Origin: Synechococcus sp. CS-1329
Lineage (GTDB): Bacteria; Cyanobacteriota; Cyanobacteriia; PCC-6307; Cyanobiaceae
Assembly: GCF_025128055.1 (NCBI RefSeq)
Contig: NZ_JAHLYS010000040.1
Coordinates: forward strand, 44,043-108,042
Length of the DNA stretch: 64,000 nucleotides
Direction: 5' to 3'
Shown: positions 40,633 through 49,137 of the stretch, one piece after another
How the letters are laid out: each line of letters opens with the position of its first letter
How positions within the stretch are numbered: the stretch's first letter is position 1
Made by a program: the position numbers and the translations under genes
Notes under the pieces: generated by a model
The model's database searches: none
Told to the model about the DNA's origin: nothing
Seen by the model: the letters and a program-made list of their open reading frames with translations, nothing else

Positions 40633-41031
40633 TTGTTTCTCTCCCGGCTGCGCCAGGCAGGTTTTCTGCTGCCGGCTGGCCTGACGGGCTACCTGTGGCT
40701 GAAGGCCGGTGATCCTGGCCTGCCTGGGTTCAGCTGTCCGCTCAGGGCGCTCACGGGTATCCCCTGTCCCAGCTGCTTTCTGACCCGCGCCACCTGCGCC
40801 AGCCTGCGCGGCCACTGGTCTGAGGTTGTGGTCCTGCATGCCTTCGGACCGCTGGCGGCCACGGCTCTGGTGCTGTGGTCGATTGAGGCCATCCGCACGA
40901 GGCGTCTGCGGCCCCGGGGGCTGCGGGGCTGGCAGGTGGCCGCGGCCACAGCGGGCTTGCTGGGCTACTGGGGCCTGCGGCTGCTGCTGCACTACGGGTT
41001 GGGACTTGCCGCCTTCCCGTCTTCCGGATGA
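40633..41031 (+). CDS. DUF2752 family membrane protein
   Basis: The 132-residue product has the DUF2752 core CPLRALTGIPCPSCFLTRA with a CPxC-type pair, followed by three hydrophobic helices. The start is a TTG at 40633, because no ATG lies closer to the conserved region and the frame begins right after ndhH. Function is unknown. It is likely co-transcribed with ndhH and the thioesterase gene 29 bases downstream. Confidence 0.8.
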   Translation: MFLSRLRQAGFLLPAGLTGYLWLKAGDPGLPGFSCPLRALTGIPCPSCFLTRATCASLRGHWSEVVVLHAFGPLAATALVLWSIEAIRTRRLRPRGLRGWQVAAATAGLLGYWGLRLLLHYGLGLAAFPSSG

Positions 41032-41059
41032 ACTCAGGCCGCGGTGCCAGCATGGCCGG

Positions 41060-41620
41060 ATGGCCCCTGCCCACTGGCTGCTGCTCCAGCGAACCGTGCG
41101 CTTCGGTGACACCGATGCCGCCGGCGTGATGCATTTTCACCAGCTGCTGCGCTGGTGCCATGAGGCCTACGAGGAAAGCCTTGAGAGCTTCGGGATCCCA
41201 GCGGCGGCGATCTTTCCCACGCCCAACAGGGGCCCTGCGGGGGGGTCAGCAGGCGAATCCAGCCCGGTGAGCACAGCTCTGCCGATCGTGCACTGCCAGG
41301 CCGATTACCTGGCCCCCCTGATCTGCGGCGACCAACTGACGATTGCCCTGCGGCCTCAGCGGCTCGAGGCTGGAAGTTTCGAGCTGGGCTACTGCTTCAC
41401 CCAGGCGAAGGGAGGGCTTCAGCCTGTGGCGCGCGGGCTCACCCGCCATGTGGCCATCGATCCCCTCAGTCGCCGCCGCTGTGATCTGCCCAGGGCGATC
41501 GCGCAGTGGCTGGAGGCTTCGGCCGAGGCAGCAGGCCGGGATCCCTTCAGAGGATCGGCGCCCGGCGCGCGAGAGCCCAGAGCAATGCCGCCATCTGCAA
41601 CGGAATCAGGCTGGCCATGA
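41060..41620 (+). CDS. 1,4-dihydroxy-2-naphthoyl-CoA thioesterase (hotdog fold)
   Basis: The 186-residue protein is a 4HBT hotdog thioesterase with the N-terminal signature TVRFGDTDAAGVMHFHQLLRW, whose Asp in DTDAAG is the usual catalytic residue. In cyanobacteria this family (Slr0204 type) hydrolyses DHNA-CoA in phylloquinone synthesis; the menE-menC-menA-menF genes just downstream support this role. The last 27 residues overlap an opposite-strand frame and look less conserved. An AT-rich island with an insertion sequence separates it from menE. Confidence 0.88.
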   Translation: MAPAHWLLLQRTVRFGDTDAAGVMHFHQLLRWCHEAYEESLESFGIPAAAIFPTPNRGPAGGSAGESSPVSTALPIVHCQADYLAPLICGDQLTIALRPQRLEAGSFELGYCFTQAKGGLQPVARGLTRHVAIDPLSRRRCDLPRAIAQWLEASAEAAGRDPFRGSAPGAREPRAMPPSATESGWP

Positions 41621-41807
41621 GGCTGAGCGGATGAAAGCCATCCTCCACCGCCACCCCCGCCAGCGAGAAGCTCACTGTGGCCGCCAGGCCGATCAGCAGA
41701 GTCAGGCCGAGGCGGCCGGAGAGCCCAGGCGCGCGCAGGTTGAGGGCCCCGGCCTTCGGGGCAGTGGGGCTGCGGCCAGGCATCAGAACCACTCCTTCAT
41801 GTTCCAC
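41547..41807 (-). CDS. Possible small membrane protein
   Basis: An 86-residue frame (or 78 from ATG at 41783) has two clear hydrophobic segments (LGLTLLIGLAATVSFSLAG and LMASLIPLQMAALLWAL). It overlaps the 3' end of the thioesterase gene by 74 bases. Its codon use is host-like, and the frame ends where GC content drops sharply. I do not recognise the family; it may be real but is not proven. Confidence 0.5.
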   Translation of the reverse strand: MEHEGVVLMPGRSPTAPKAGALNLRAPGLSGRLGLTLLIGLAATVSFSLAGVAVEDGFHPLSLMASLIPLQMAALLWALARRAPIL

Positions 41808-42234
41808 GCATAAAGTATCCTAATCTATCTCCGCACTTCAATGCGTCAGGCATTAACAATTATTTTGCCACCTCAATCAGCACGGCAACGAGAGGAAGCA
41901 TTCACGCAGAGAAATATTTAATTCTATTTTTGGAAAGTGAAATAGATAAAAATGATTCATACATCTTATTTTCAAGCGAGAAGACCTCTGTTGCTACAAG
42001 CCACTCGAGCGCAGATATCAAGAGACATCAAGTTTTGTATTCAGCTTGAAAAGCTTAGAATGATAATACGCTCAATTATGCACAGATACCCATGTCTGGA
42101 CAATAACGATGCGGCCGGGGCTTAACAATAAGCCTAAATCTACGAAAGATATCTGATTCCAAATTTAAGCCAGAAACGCCCGAAGCCTCCGCGCAGACGT
42201 TACAAACGCAGCCATTTTTTTTGTAGGCGCACTC
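41808..42234. other. AT-rich gene-free stretch before the insertion sequence
   Basis: This 427-base region is markedly AT-richer than nearly everything else in the window and has no open frame longer than about 26 codons (a short one begins at ATG 41839). Together with 43382-43960 it forms an AT-rich island between the thioesterase and menE genes, into which the GC-rich insertion sequence has gone. I see no tRNA, att site or other recognisable element in it. Confidence 0.6.
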
Positions 42235-42236
42235 TA

Positions 42237-43379
42237 GTGCCCCGTCCCGGATATAACAGCTAGAATCAGGAGTGTCACCCGAGGTGCCCCGTGGCGCTTG
42301 GTCGTCCGATGCCCCCGCTGGTTCTCAGCGACGACGAGGTTCAGCAGCTCCAGGCTCTCGCCAGCTCCCGTTCACTGCCACACTCCATCGTTCAGCGTGC
42401 CCAGATCGTGCTGGCCTGTGGTGCTGGCGAAACCAACACAGCCATCGCCAAGCGCATGGGTCTGACGGGCATGACCGTCGGCAAGTGGCGCAAGCGGTAC
42501 CGAGAGCTGGGCCTGGAGGGACTGCACGACGAGCTCAGGCCTGGCCGTCCGCGCACCTACGAGGACGACAAGGTGGCGGAGGTGATCAACCGGGCACTCC
42601 AAACCAAGCCAGCTGATGGAAGCACCCAGTGGAGCGCTCGCTCCCTCGCCGCTGCCACGGGCATCTCCAAAACCACCGTGCACCGCTGGCTGCAGACGTT
42701 CTCGGTGCAACCGCACCGGCAGAAGCACTTCAAGCTCTCCACCGATCCCTTCTTCGTGGAGAAGGTGCGGGACATCGTCGGTCTCTACCTGAACCCACCA
42801 GACAAGGCGATGGTGCTCTGCGTCGACGAGAAGACCCAGATCCAGGCCCTGGACCGCACCCAGCCGCTCCTGCCCATGGGCCTGGGCTACGTGGAGGGGG
42901 TGACGCATGACTACATCCGTCACGGCACCACCACCCTGTTCGCCGCCCTGGATGTCGCCACCGGGGAGGTGATCACCCAGTGCAAGCCCCGCCACCGGCA
43001 CCAGGAGTTCCTGGGCTTCCTACGCCAGATCGAGACATCCGTCCCCGAGGACCTGGACGTCCATCTGATTGTGGATAACTACTGCACCCACAAGCACGCC
43101 AAGGTCAGGTCCTGGCTGGCGCAGCGGCCCCGCTTCCACGTGCACTACACGCCCACCTACGCCTCCTGGCTCAACCAGGTGGAGCGGTGGTTTGGGATCA
43201 TCACCCAGCGAGCAATCCGCCGGGGAAGCTTCTCCAGCGTCAAAGAGCTGATCGCCAAAATCGAGCAGTTCGTGGCGGCCTACAACAAAACCAAGGCCCC
43301 GTTCAACTGGACGGCCACAGCGGATTCAATCCTGGAGAAGCTCCAGCGACTTTGCTCACAAATCTCCGGGACACCACAC
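42237..43379 (+). mobile_element. IS630-family insertion sequence, complete
   Basis: The element is 1143 bp and bounded by imperfect 18-bp terminal inverted repeats: left GTGCCCCGTCCCGGATAT and right end (reverse complement) GTGTGGTGTCCCGGAGAT, 13 of 18 identical. It is flanked by TA on both sides (42235-42236 and 43380-43381), the expected IS630 target duplication. The transposase frame appears intact, so it may be active. It is GC-rich while its flanks are AT-rich. Confidence 0.88.
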
Positions 43380-43382
43380 TAG
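42291..43382 (+). CDS. IS630-family transposase
   Basis: The 363-residue protein has an N-terminal helix-turn-helix (TAIAKRMGLTGMTVGKWRKR, residues about 52-71), a second HTH-like part (AAATGISKTTVHRWL), and a DDE domain. The catalytic triad is Asp in LCVDEKTQIQALDR, Asp in IVDNYCTHKH and Glu in SWLNQVERWFG, the IS630 pattern. The start is GTG at 42291. The stop codon TAG is made of the duplicated target TA plus the next flanking G, so the element does not carry its own stop. Confidence 0.93.
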   Translation: MALGRPMPPLVLSDDEVQQLQALASSRSLPHSIVQRAQIVLACGAGETNTAIAKRMGLTGMTVGKWRKRYRELGLEGLHDELRPGRPRTYEDDKVAEVINRALQTKPADGSTQWSARSLAAATGISKTTVHRWLQTFSVQPHRQKHFKLSTDPFFVEKVRDIVGLYLNPPDKAMVLCVDEKTQIQALDRTQPLLPMGLGYVEGVTHDYIRHGTTTLFAALDVATGEVITQCKPRHRHQEFLGFLRQIETSVPEDLDVHLIVDNYCTHKHAKVRSWLAQRPRFHVHYTPTYASWLNQVERWFGIITQRAIRRGSFSSVKELIAKIEQFVAAYNKTKAPFNWTATADSILEKLQRLCSQISGTPH

Positions 43383-43517
43383 CTCTTTGCCCTGCTTCAG
43401 GACTTACAAGATAAAATGACTACAAAGAATCAATGCCTATTCCCAGTTTTCACCTGCTACTGACTTGACATTCAAATGGCTAGTGCTAAAGTTGCTAAAG
43501 ATTTATAGATTAACCCA

Positions 43518-43886
43518 GTGAGTGAAGAAACAAAACTTTTTCGAGTCAAGGAAGGGGCGATCGTATCAGGGGTTTGCCAAGGCTTGGAAGTCTGTGGACG
43601 AGGCTCAGCCATAGCCTATCGCTTACTATTTTTCTTCGGCTCATTATTTTGGCTTGTTGGAATTTTTATTTATATTGCTATGGCAATATCGATTCCCGTA
43701 GCGAGTAAAGAACATGTCAGAAAGCTCAAAACCTTGAGCGACTCAGAGGATTCTCCAATTTTCAGCCCAACTGGACTTGAGGAGACAGAGGCAAGGCTAT
43801 TAAAAATTCAAACCATGAAAGCTCAAAATCTAATTACAGCAGAAGAAGCAGAAAAGCTACGGGCAAAGATCTTAGGCATCGAATAG
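43518..43886 (+). CDS. PspC-domain membrane protein
   Basis: The GTG at 43518 gives 122 residues. Residues about 7-60 form a PspC-like domain (VKEGAIVSGVCQGLEV, then LLFFFGSLFWLVGIFIYIAM as a membrane helix). The C-terminal part (ARLLKIQTMKAQNLITAEEA) is a short SHOCT-like helical segment. The gene is AT-rich and differs from its neighbours in base use, so it was probably acquired. It lies between the insertion sequence and menE. Confidence 0.78.
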   Translation: MSEETKLFRVKEGAIVSGVCQGLEVCGRGSAIAYRLLFFFGSLFWLVGIFIYIAMAISIPVASKEHVRKLKTLSDSEDSPIFSPTGLEETEARLLKIQTMKAQNLITAEEAEKLRAKILGIE

Positions 43887-43956
43887 ATTTTGGCTGCTTT
43901 CATGATATTTGGAGTGTAGATATTAACTTTAGATCCCTTCAATTCATGGAAACATT

Positions 43957-45225
43957 TTAGCCAATACGCATACCTGCTTCTACTTGGCAAAGCCAATCCC
44001 TCCAGCGCCCCCGCTCCCATTTGCCCAGGGAATTGGGGACCAGCTCAGGGCAGACCAGCCAGTGCTGGGGGCGCTGGGCGGGGGGAAGCCGCCGGGCCAG
44101 CCGCTGGCAAGCGGCGATCAGGACCTCCGTGTTGGCGACATCCGCCTCAGCCCCTGGCGAGCCTGATCCACCGCCATGACGCACCAGGGCCACCAGACGC
44201 TGGCCCCAGAGGGGATCGGGGCTGGGCAGCAGCAGCAGCTGGTCGAGGGGCAGGCCCTCGCTCCGGGCCCAGCCCAGCAGCCGACCCTCCACCTGCTCGG
44301 GGAAGACGGTTTCGCCGCCGCTGCTGATCGCCCCATCCAGCCGCCCCAGGATCTCCAGGCCCGCTGGGCCGAGGCGGGCCCCATCGCCACTGCGCCACCA
44401 GCCGCCCGGCCGCTCCAGCGGCTGCAGCGACCCGGCCTGCAGGCACCCCGGGCTGAGGCGTGGGCTACGCACCAGCAGAGCGCCAGCGGGGTCGAGCCGC
44501 AGTTGCACATCGACCAGAGGCTGGCCACAACCGTCCTCCCCCGCCAGGAAGCGTTGCGGGGGCAGGGCCGCCACCATCGCGGCGGTTTCGCTGGCCCCAT
44601 AACAGGGCGACAGCCGGATCTCAGCGGCGCGGGCCCGGGCCGCCAGCTCAGCAGAGAGCGCCGCACCCCCCACCCAGACCACGGCGCAGCGGCGCAGCCA
44701 GGCGCAGCCCTCGGCTGCAGCCAGCAGCCGCTCCAGCTGGGTGGGCACCAGGGACAGCAGCGCCCCCGCCCCGCCCTCCGCTGGCAGGGGGAACGCCAGC
44801 GCCAGCTCCTGGGGCCGGCGCATCAGCTGGGGGGGCAAGTGGCGCCAGGGAGTTCCCCAGACCCGGCTCCTCACCAGGGGCAGCAGACCGCTGACGTGAT
44901 GGAGCGGCAGCGGGTTGAGCTGCAGCGTGGTGGAGGGATCAAGGCCGATCGATTGCAACCACTGCCCGGTGGCGGCAGCTGAGGCCTCCAGGTGGGCCAG
45001 GGGCTGCAGGCACCAGCGGCGGCCGCCAGCGCTACCCCCGCTGCCCACCACCACACCGGCCCCGCTCAGGGCCGAGCCAGCCCAGGCCGCAGCAAGCAGG
45101 TCCTGCTCCTGCTCGGCGCAGAGACCCACCAGACGATCCCGCCGCCAGGCCCGCTCCAGCCGCGCCACCAGGGCCTCGGGCGGCAGGGCACTGGTGAGCA
45201 GCAGCGGAGACCCCATCAGCGGCAA
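43957..45225 (-). CDS. menE: o-Succinylbenzoate-CoA ligase
   Basis: MenE activates o-succinylbenzoate with CoA via an acyl-adenylate. The 422-residue protein has weak but recognisable adenylate-forming motifs: LSPCYGASETAAMVAA (about residues 205-220), GWWRSGDGARLGPAGL, LGRLDGAISSGGETVFPEQVE and the C-terminal PNSLGKWER with the catalytic Lys. It is short for the family and Ala/Leu-rich. It ends the menA-menC-orf101-menE run. The last ten residues run into AT-rich foreign DNA, so its original end may have been altered. Confidence 0.85.
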   Translation of the reverse strand: MPLMGSPLLLTSALPPEALVARLERAWRRDRLVGLCAEQEQDLLAAAWAGSALSGAGVVVGSGGSAGGRRWCLQPLAHLEASAAATGQWLQSIGLDPSTTLQLNPLPLHHVSGLLPLVRSRVWGTPWRHLPPQLMRRPQELALAFPLPAEGGAGALLSLVPTQLERLLAAAEGCAWLRRCAVVWVGGAALSAELAARARAAEIRLSPCYGASETAAMVAALPPQRFLAGEDGCGQPLVDVQLRLDPAGALLVRSPRLSPGCLQAGSLQPLERPGGWWRSGDGARLGPAGLEILGRLDGAISSGGETVFPEQVEGRLLGWARSEGLPLDQLLLLPSPDPLWGQRLVALVRHGGGSGSPGAEADVANTEVLIAACQRLARRLPPAQRPQHWLVCPELVPNSLGKWERGRWRDWLCQVEAGMRIG

Positions 45226-45233
45226 CCCGTGAC

Positions 45234-45539
45234 CTAGGCCTGGCGGGCGCGGCGGGCGGCGATCCCCGCCTCCACGGCCGTGACACCGGCCAGCAGCAGC
45301 AGGCCCAGCAGCCCCACCAGTTGCTGCCGCGGATCGGCCTGGGCGCCCAGCTCGGCCCCGTCCCCCTGGCCCAGCACCAGCCCCAGGGCGAACCAGCCGG
45401 TGCTCAGGGCCGAGGTGATCCAGTAGGCCCGCCAGCGCCGTTGGTAGATGTAGCCGGTGCCCAAGCCCGGCACCAGGTTGAGGACCACGGCCACCCAGGG
45501 GGCCGAGGCCGCCAGGGTGTCCTGCTTGCTGAGGCTCAT
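45234..45539 (-). CDS. Small conserved membrane protein within the men operon
   Basis: The 101-residue product has three hydrophobic segments and the motif LNLVPGLGTGYIYQRRWRAY near the N-terminus, reminiscent of TM2-type small proteins. Its ATG overlaps the menC stop by four bases and menE starts eight bases after its stop, so it is translated as part of the men operon. Function is unknown. Confidence 0.75.
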   Translation of the reverse strand: MSLSKQDTLAASAPWVAVVLNLVPGLGTGYIYQRRWRAYWITSALSTGWFALGLVLGQGDGAELGAQADPRQQLVGLLGLLLLAGVTAVEAGIAARRARQA

Positions 45540-46645
45540 CGCGGGGTCGGCGTCATTCCTGGCAACTCTGGCGGCCCAGCCCAGCGCCCGGCGGCCGCGG
45601 CCCAGACCTGCTCGGGGTCGGAACTGGCCAGCGCCGCGCCGGCACCCCAGCCCGGGGCCAGACCAGGCGCTGTGGGGGTGGGTCCCAGCACCTGCAGGGC
45701 CGCCAGGTGATCCAGCCAGCGACGGCCGATGCCCGTCTCGAAGCCGGTGCTGAGCATCAGCTGGGGCACCCCTGAGCGCAGCTGAGCCAGCAGGGGCCGG
45801 GGATCTCCCTCCTGGGAGGGCCGCCGCACCTGCCAGCCAGCCCAGCGCTGGCGCAGGCCTGGCTCCTGCGTCAGCGACTCATCCAGGGCCACCGGCACGG
45901 CCGGAGGACCAGCGGCCAGGGCCCGCAGGCCGGCGTGATCGGCGGGAGCCAGGGGTTGCTCCAGCCACTCCAGGCGTGGATCTCCCGCCAGGCGCGTTGC
46001 CCAGGCGGCGGCCGTGCGGCGCCCCCAGCCGCCATTGGCATCGAGGCGGAGCCTGGCCCCACCGGGCAGGCGCTTCAGCAGCAGCTCCAGCAGCTGGCAC
46101 TCCTGGAGATCCCCGCTGGCCGCCACCTTCCACTTCAGCGTCAGCGGGAGGCCTCCCGGCGGGGCAGGCGGACTGCTCTGCCAAACACGTTCCTGGCCAG
46201 CCAGGACCCGCTCGAGGGCCCCCAGCAGCGCCGGCCCTGCCGGCAGCAGCCAGGCGGGGGCCGGGGCCGGCAGCCAGCCACCGGCGGCGGACCCCACCAG
46301 CCCCTGGATCTCGCCCAGGGCAGCTCCGAGGGCGAAGGCCAGGGCCGGCGGCAAACCCGGCAGGCCGCTCTCCAGCTCCTCGCCCTCGATCGTGGAGCCA
46401 AGGGCCGCGATGGCCCGGGCGATGCGCACCAGCTCCGGCCCATCCCCGCCTTGATCGGCGCCCGACGGCAGCGGAGCCGCCTCGCCCCAGCCCTGATCAG
46501 GCCCAGCCCCAGACTCGCCGCCGCCGCGATCCAGCCGCTCCAGCCGCAACAACCAGCCGCGCTTGCGGCTCAGCCTTCCCCGGGCGGTGACCAGAGGCGT
46601 GGGCAGGGCCAGCTCGAAGCGCCGCCAGTGCAGGCCCAGCCTCAC
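45536..46645 (-). CDS. menC: o-Succinylbenzoate synthase
   Basis: MenC dehydrates SHCHC to o-succinylbenzoate, an enolase-superfamily reaction. The GTG at 46645, overlapping the menA stop (GTGA), starts (M)RLGLHWRRFELALPTPLVT and gives 369 residues. Active-site motifs are LTLKWKVAA (KxK base), RLRLDANGGWGRR (metal Asp), WLEQPL (Glu) and VALDESL (Asp-Glu). An open frame extends further upstream but does not resemble the family. Confidence 0.9.
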   Translation of the reverse strand: MRLGLHWRRFELALPTPLVTARGRLSRKRGWLLRLERLDRGGGESGAGPDQGWGEAAPLPSGADQGGDGPELVRIARAIAALGSTIEGEELESGLPGLPPALAFALGAALGEIQGLVGSAAGGWLPAPAPAWLLPAGPALLGALERVLAGQERVWQSSPPAPPGGLPLTLKWKVAASGDLQECQLLELLLKRLPGGARLRLDANGGWGRRTAAAWATRLAGDPRLEWLEQPLAPADHAGLRALAAGPPAVPVALDESLTQEPGLRQRWAGWQVRRPSQEGDPRPLLAQLRSGVPQLMLSTGFETGIGRRWLDHLAALQVLGPTPTAPGLAPGWGAGAALASSDPEQVWAAAAGRWAGPPELPGMTPTPR

Positions 46646-47664
46646 CGCAGCGGCAGCCAGGGGCCGATCGCCAGCCCCAGCGCCAGGCCGAGGCCATTGA
46701 AGGCCTGGAAGCGCAGGGCCAGGAACTTGCTGCCGCCGATCCGCTCCGGGGCGTCGTGGTGCTCGCGCAGCAGCTGGATCAGGGCCCTGGCGGCGGGCAG
46801 ACCCACCATGCCCAGCAGGGCGGTGAGCGGCCAGCGGCCCAGCAGCACCGGCGCCCACTGCAGGGCCAGGGTCAGGGCGATGAACCAGGGCACCAGGGCG
46901 GCGGCACCGGCGGTGCCCAGCTTCACCACCGGCGAGAACTTGCCGTGGCTGGCGTCCTGCTCCACCTGGTGGAAATGGGAGCAGAACAGCACCAGGGTGG
47001 TGGCCAGGGCGGGACCACTGCCCAGCAGCAGGGCGGCCCTCCAGGGAATCCCGGCAGCAGGCAGCGGATCGCCCAGCCCAACGGCGGCCATGGGCGCCAG
47101 CGCCATCAGGGCCGCGGCGGTGGCCAGCGGACCAAAGGCCAACCAGCAGAGCGGCTCACCCAGGCCGCGGTAGCCCAGCCGCAGGGGTGGCCCCTGGTAG
47201 GCGTAGCCAAGGGCGCAGCAGCCCAGCACCAGCGCCAGCACCAGGGGGGTGCTGCGGGCCGCCACCAGGGCGAACAGGGCCAGGCCGATCACCAGGCAGC
47301 CGTTGGCGAGCAGGGCCACCCGATCGCGGCGGCCGGTGAGATTCACCAACGAATGGGGCTTGCCAAGCCGGTCCACACCGGTGTCGGCATCAAAGACGTC
47401 GTTGGCCAGGTTTTCCCAGGCCAGCAGCAGCACCGCCGCCACCAGGAAGGTGAGTAACTGATCCAGCCGCGGCGCCTGGCCCTGGCCAGCCCACCAGCCC
47501 GCGGCCAGCAGCACCGGCATCACCGCCACCGAGTACATCGGCCATTTGATCGCCGCCTTCCAGAGGCGGCGGCGGGCCGGATCGAGGGAGCGATCGGCAG
47601 GCGGGAGGCCACCGCTGGCGTCCCCATCGGCGTAACGGCTTGCGACGACCTGGGGGTCGGACAT
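46642..47664 (-). CDS. menA: 2-carboxy-1,4-naphthoquinone phytyltransferase
   Basis: MenA prenylates the naphthoquinone ring for phylloquinone, the A1 electron carrier of photosystem I. The 340-residue protein is a UbiA-type membrane prenyltransferase with about eight helices. The first Asp-rich motif is in NLANDVFDADTGVDRLGKPH, and the second region has DASHGKFSPVVKLG. It is the first gene of the minus-strand men operon and is divergent from menF, with 72 bases between starts. Confidence 0.93.
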   Translation of the reverse strand: MSDPQVVASRYADGDASGGLPPADRSLDPARRRLWKAAIKWPMYSVAVMPVLLAAGWWAGQGQAPRLDQLLTFLVAAVLLLAWENLANDVFDADTGVDRLGKPHSLVNLTGRRDRVALLANGCLVIGLALFALVAARSTPLVLALVLGCCALGYAYQGPPLRLGYRGLGEPLCWLAFGPLATAAALMALAPMAAVGLGDPLPAAGIPWRAALLLGSGPALATTLVLFCSHFHQVEQDASHGKFSPVVKLGTAGAAALVPWFIALTLALQWAPVLLGRWPLTALLGMVGLPAARALIQLLREHHDAPERIGGSKFLALRFQAFNGLGLALGLAIGPWLPLR

Positions 47665-47736
47665 GGGCTACAGGGACAGCGAGCCGGGAAGGGCCCATAC
47701 ATTTGAGCAGCTTCCCTGGCCACCGCCGCCGTCGTC

Positions 47737-49131
47737 TTGGTGCAGGTCGTTCCTTCCTTCACCGAACTGCTCGCTGCCGCCGCCCAGGGGGCACGGCAGC
47801 TGGAGGAGGAGGGCGTGCTCAGCCTGGCGCTGCCCATGCCCTGCCGGGATCCCCTGGCGCTGCTCCCCCACCTCGATGACGGCGGACGCTTCCGCTTTCT
47901 CTGGGATGGCGCACCGGGGCTCTGCCTGGCGGCCAGCGGCACCACCCACCGCCTGGAGCTGAGCGGACCGAGGCGCTTCGAGCTGGCCCAGCGCTTCAGC
48001 GCCATGAGCCTCAGCCGCCTGGGGCAACAGCCCCAGAACGTGCCGCCCCTGGCCAGGCCGCGGGTGCTGCTGGCCTTCTCCTTTTTCGACAGTCCCCTGC
48101 AGGAGGGCAGCGGCGCCGTTGCCGGCGTTCAGGCCGTGCTGCCCCGCTGGCAGCTGAGCCGCCAGGGGCGCCACTGCTGGCTGCGGCTGCAGCGCTGCCT
48201 CGGCGGTGATGTCACCCCCCGCGGCGTGGCCGAGGAACTCTGGGAGCGGGCCCAGCTGCTGAGCCGGCTGCCGGCCGGCGGCGAGGGCGAGCCGGCGGCC
48301 CACCCCAGGGTGAGCATCACCAGCCGGTCCTGCTGGGAGAGCGACTACCGCGACGCGGTGCGTCAGGCCCTGGCGCTGGTGGAGGAGGGTTCCCTGCGCA
48401 AGCTGGTGGTGGCGGTGCGCCAGCAGGTGGGGCTGGATCAACCGCTGGACCCCCTGGAGCTGCTGGCCCGCCTGCGCCGTCACCAACCGGGCAGCTGCCG
48501 CTTCCTCTGGCAGCAACGTCCCGGCGATGCCCTGATCGGTGCCTCCCCCGAACGGCTGCTGGCGGTGCGCCAGGGGCAACTGCGCTGCGATGCCCTGGCC
48601 GGCACCGCCCCCCTGGGACCACCGGCCGAGCAGCTCACCCAGTCGGCCAAGGATCGCCACGAGCATGAGCTGGTGGTGGAGGCGATCACCCGGGTGCTCT
48701 CGGAGGCGGGGCTGACGCCAAGGCGCCCCCGCCATCCCCGCCTGGCCCGCCACGGCACCTTGGTGCACCTGCACACCCCCATCACCGCCGCCCTGGCGGA
48801 GCAGCAGCCCCTGGCCCTGGCCGAGGCCCTCCATCCCACCCCGGCGGTGGCCGGGCTGCCGCGGCGGGAGGCGATGGCCTGGTTGCGCAGCCTCGAGCCA
48901 TTCGAGCGGGGGCATTACGCCGCACCGATCGGCTGGATCGACAGCGCCGGCGACGCCGAGCTGCGGGTGGCGATCCGCAGCGGCCGCCTGCAGGGCGATC
49001 AGCTGGAACTGACCGCCGGCGCCGGGCTGGTGCGCGGTTCCGAGCCGGAGCGGGAACTCCAGGAGGTGGCCCTGAAGCTGGGGGTGCTGCAGCAGCAGCT
49101 CAATCTCTGCGCCCCCTGGCCGCTGCGCTGA
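47737..49131 (+). CDS. menF: Isochorismate synthase
   Basis: MenF turns chorismate into isochorismate, the entry step to phylloquinone. The chorismate-binding domain occupies the C-terminal half: ALIGASPERLLAV, CDALAGTAPLGPP, HELVVEAI, TPAVAGLPRREAM and FERGHYAAPIGWID. The start is uncertain: TTG at 47737 or GTG at 47740, giving about 464 residues. It is divergent from menA, so the short shared region probably holds both promoters. Confidence 0.93.
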   Translation: MVQVVPSFTELLAAAAQGARQLEEEGVLSLALPMPCRDPLALLPHLDDGGRFRFLWDGAPGLCLAASGTTHRLELSGPRRFELAQRFSAMSLSRLGQQPQNVPPLARPRVLLAFSFFDSPLQEGSGAVAGVQAVLPRWQLSRQGRHCWLRLQRCLGGDVTPRGVAEELWERAQLLSRLPAGGEGEPAAHPRVSITSRSCWESDYRDAVRQALALVEEGSLRKLVVAVRQQVGLDQPLDPLELLARLRRHQPGSCRFLWQQRPGDALIGASPERLLAVRQGQLRCDALAGTAPLGPPAEQLTQSAKDRHEHELVVEAITRVLSEAGLTPRRPRHPRLARHGTLVHLHTPITAALAEQQPLALAEALHPTPAVAGLPRREAMAWLRSLEPFERGHYAAPIGWIDSAGDAELRVAIRSGRLQGDQLELTAGAGLVRGSEPERELQEVALKLGVLQQQLNLCAPWPLR

Positions 49132-49137
49132 TCGCCC

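Noticed and set aside
42372..43001. Minus-strand frame inside the IS630 transposase gene
   Set aside because: It is antisense to the DDE domain and has no motif of a second transposase or passenger gene.
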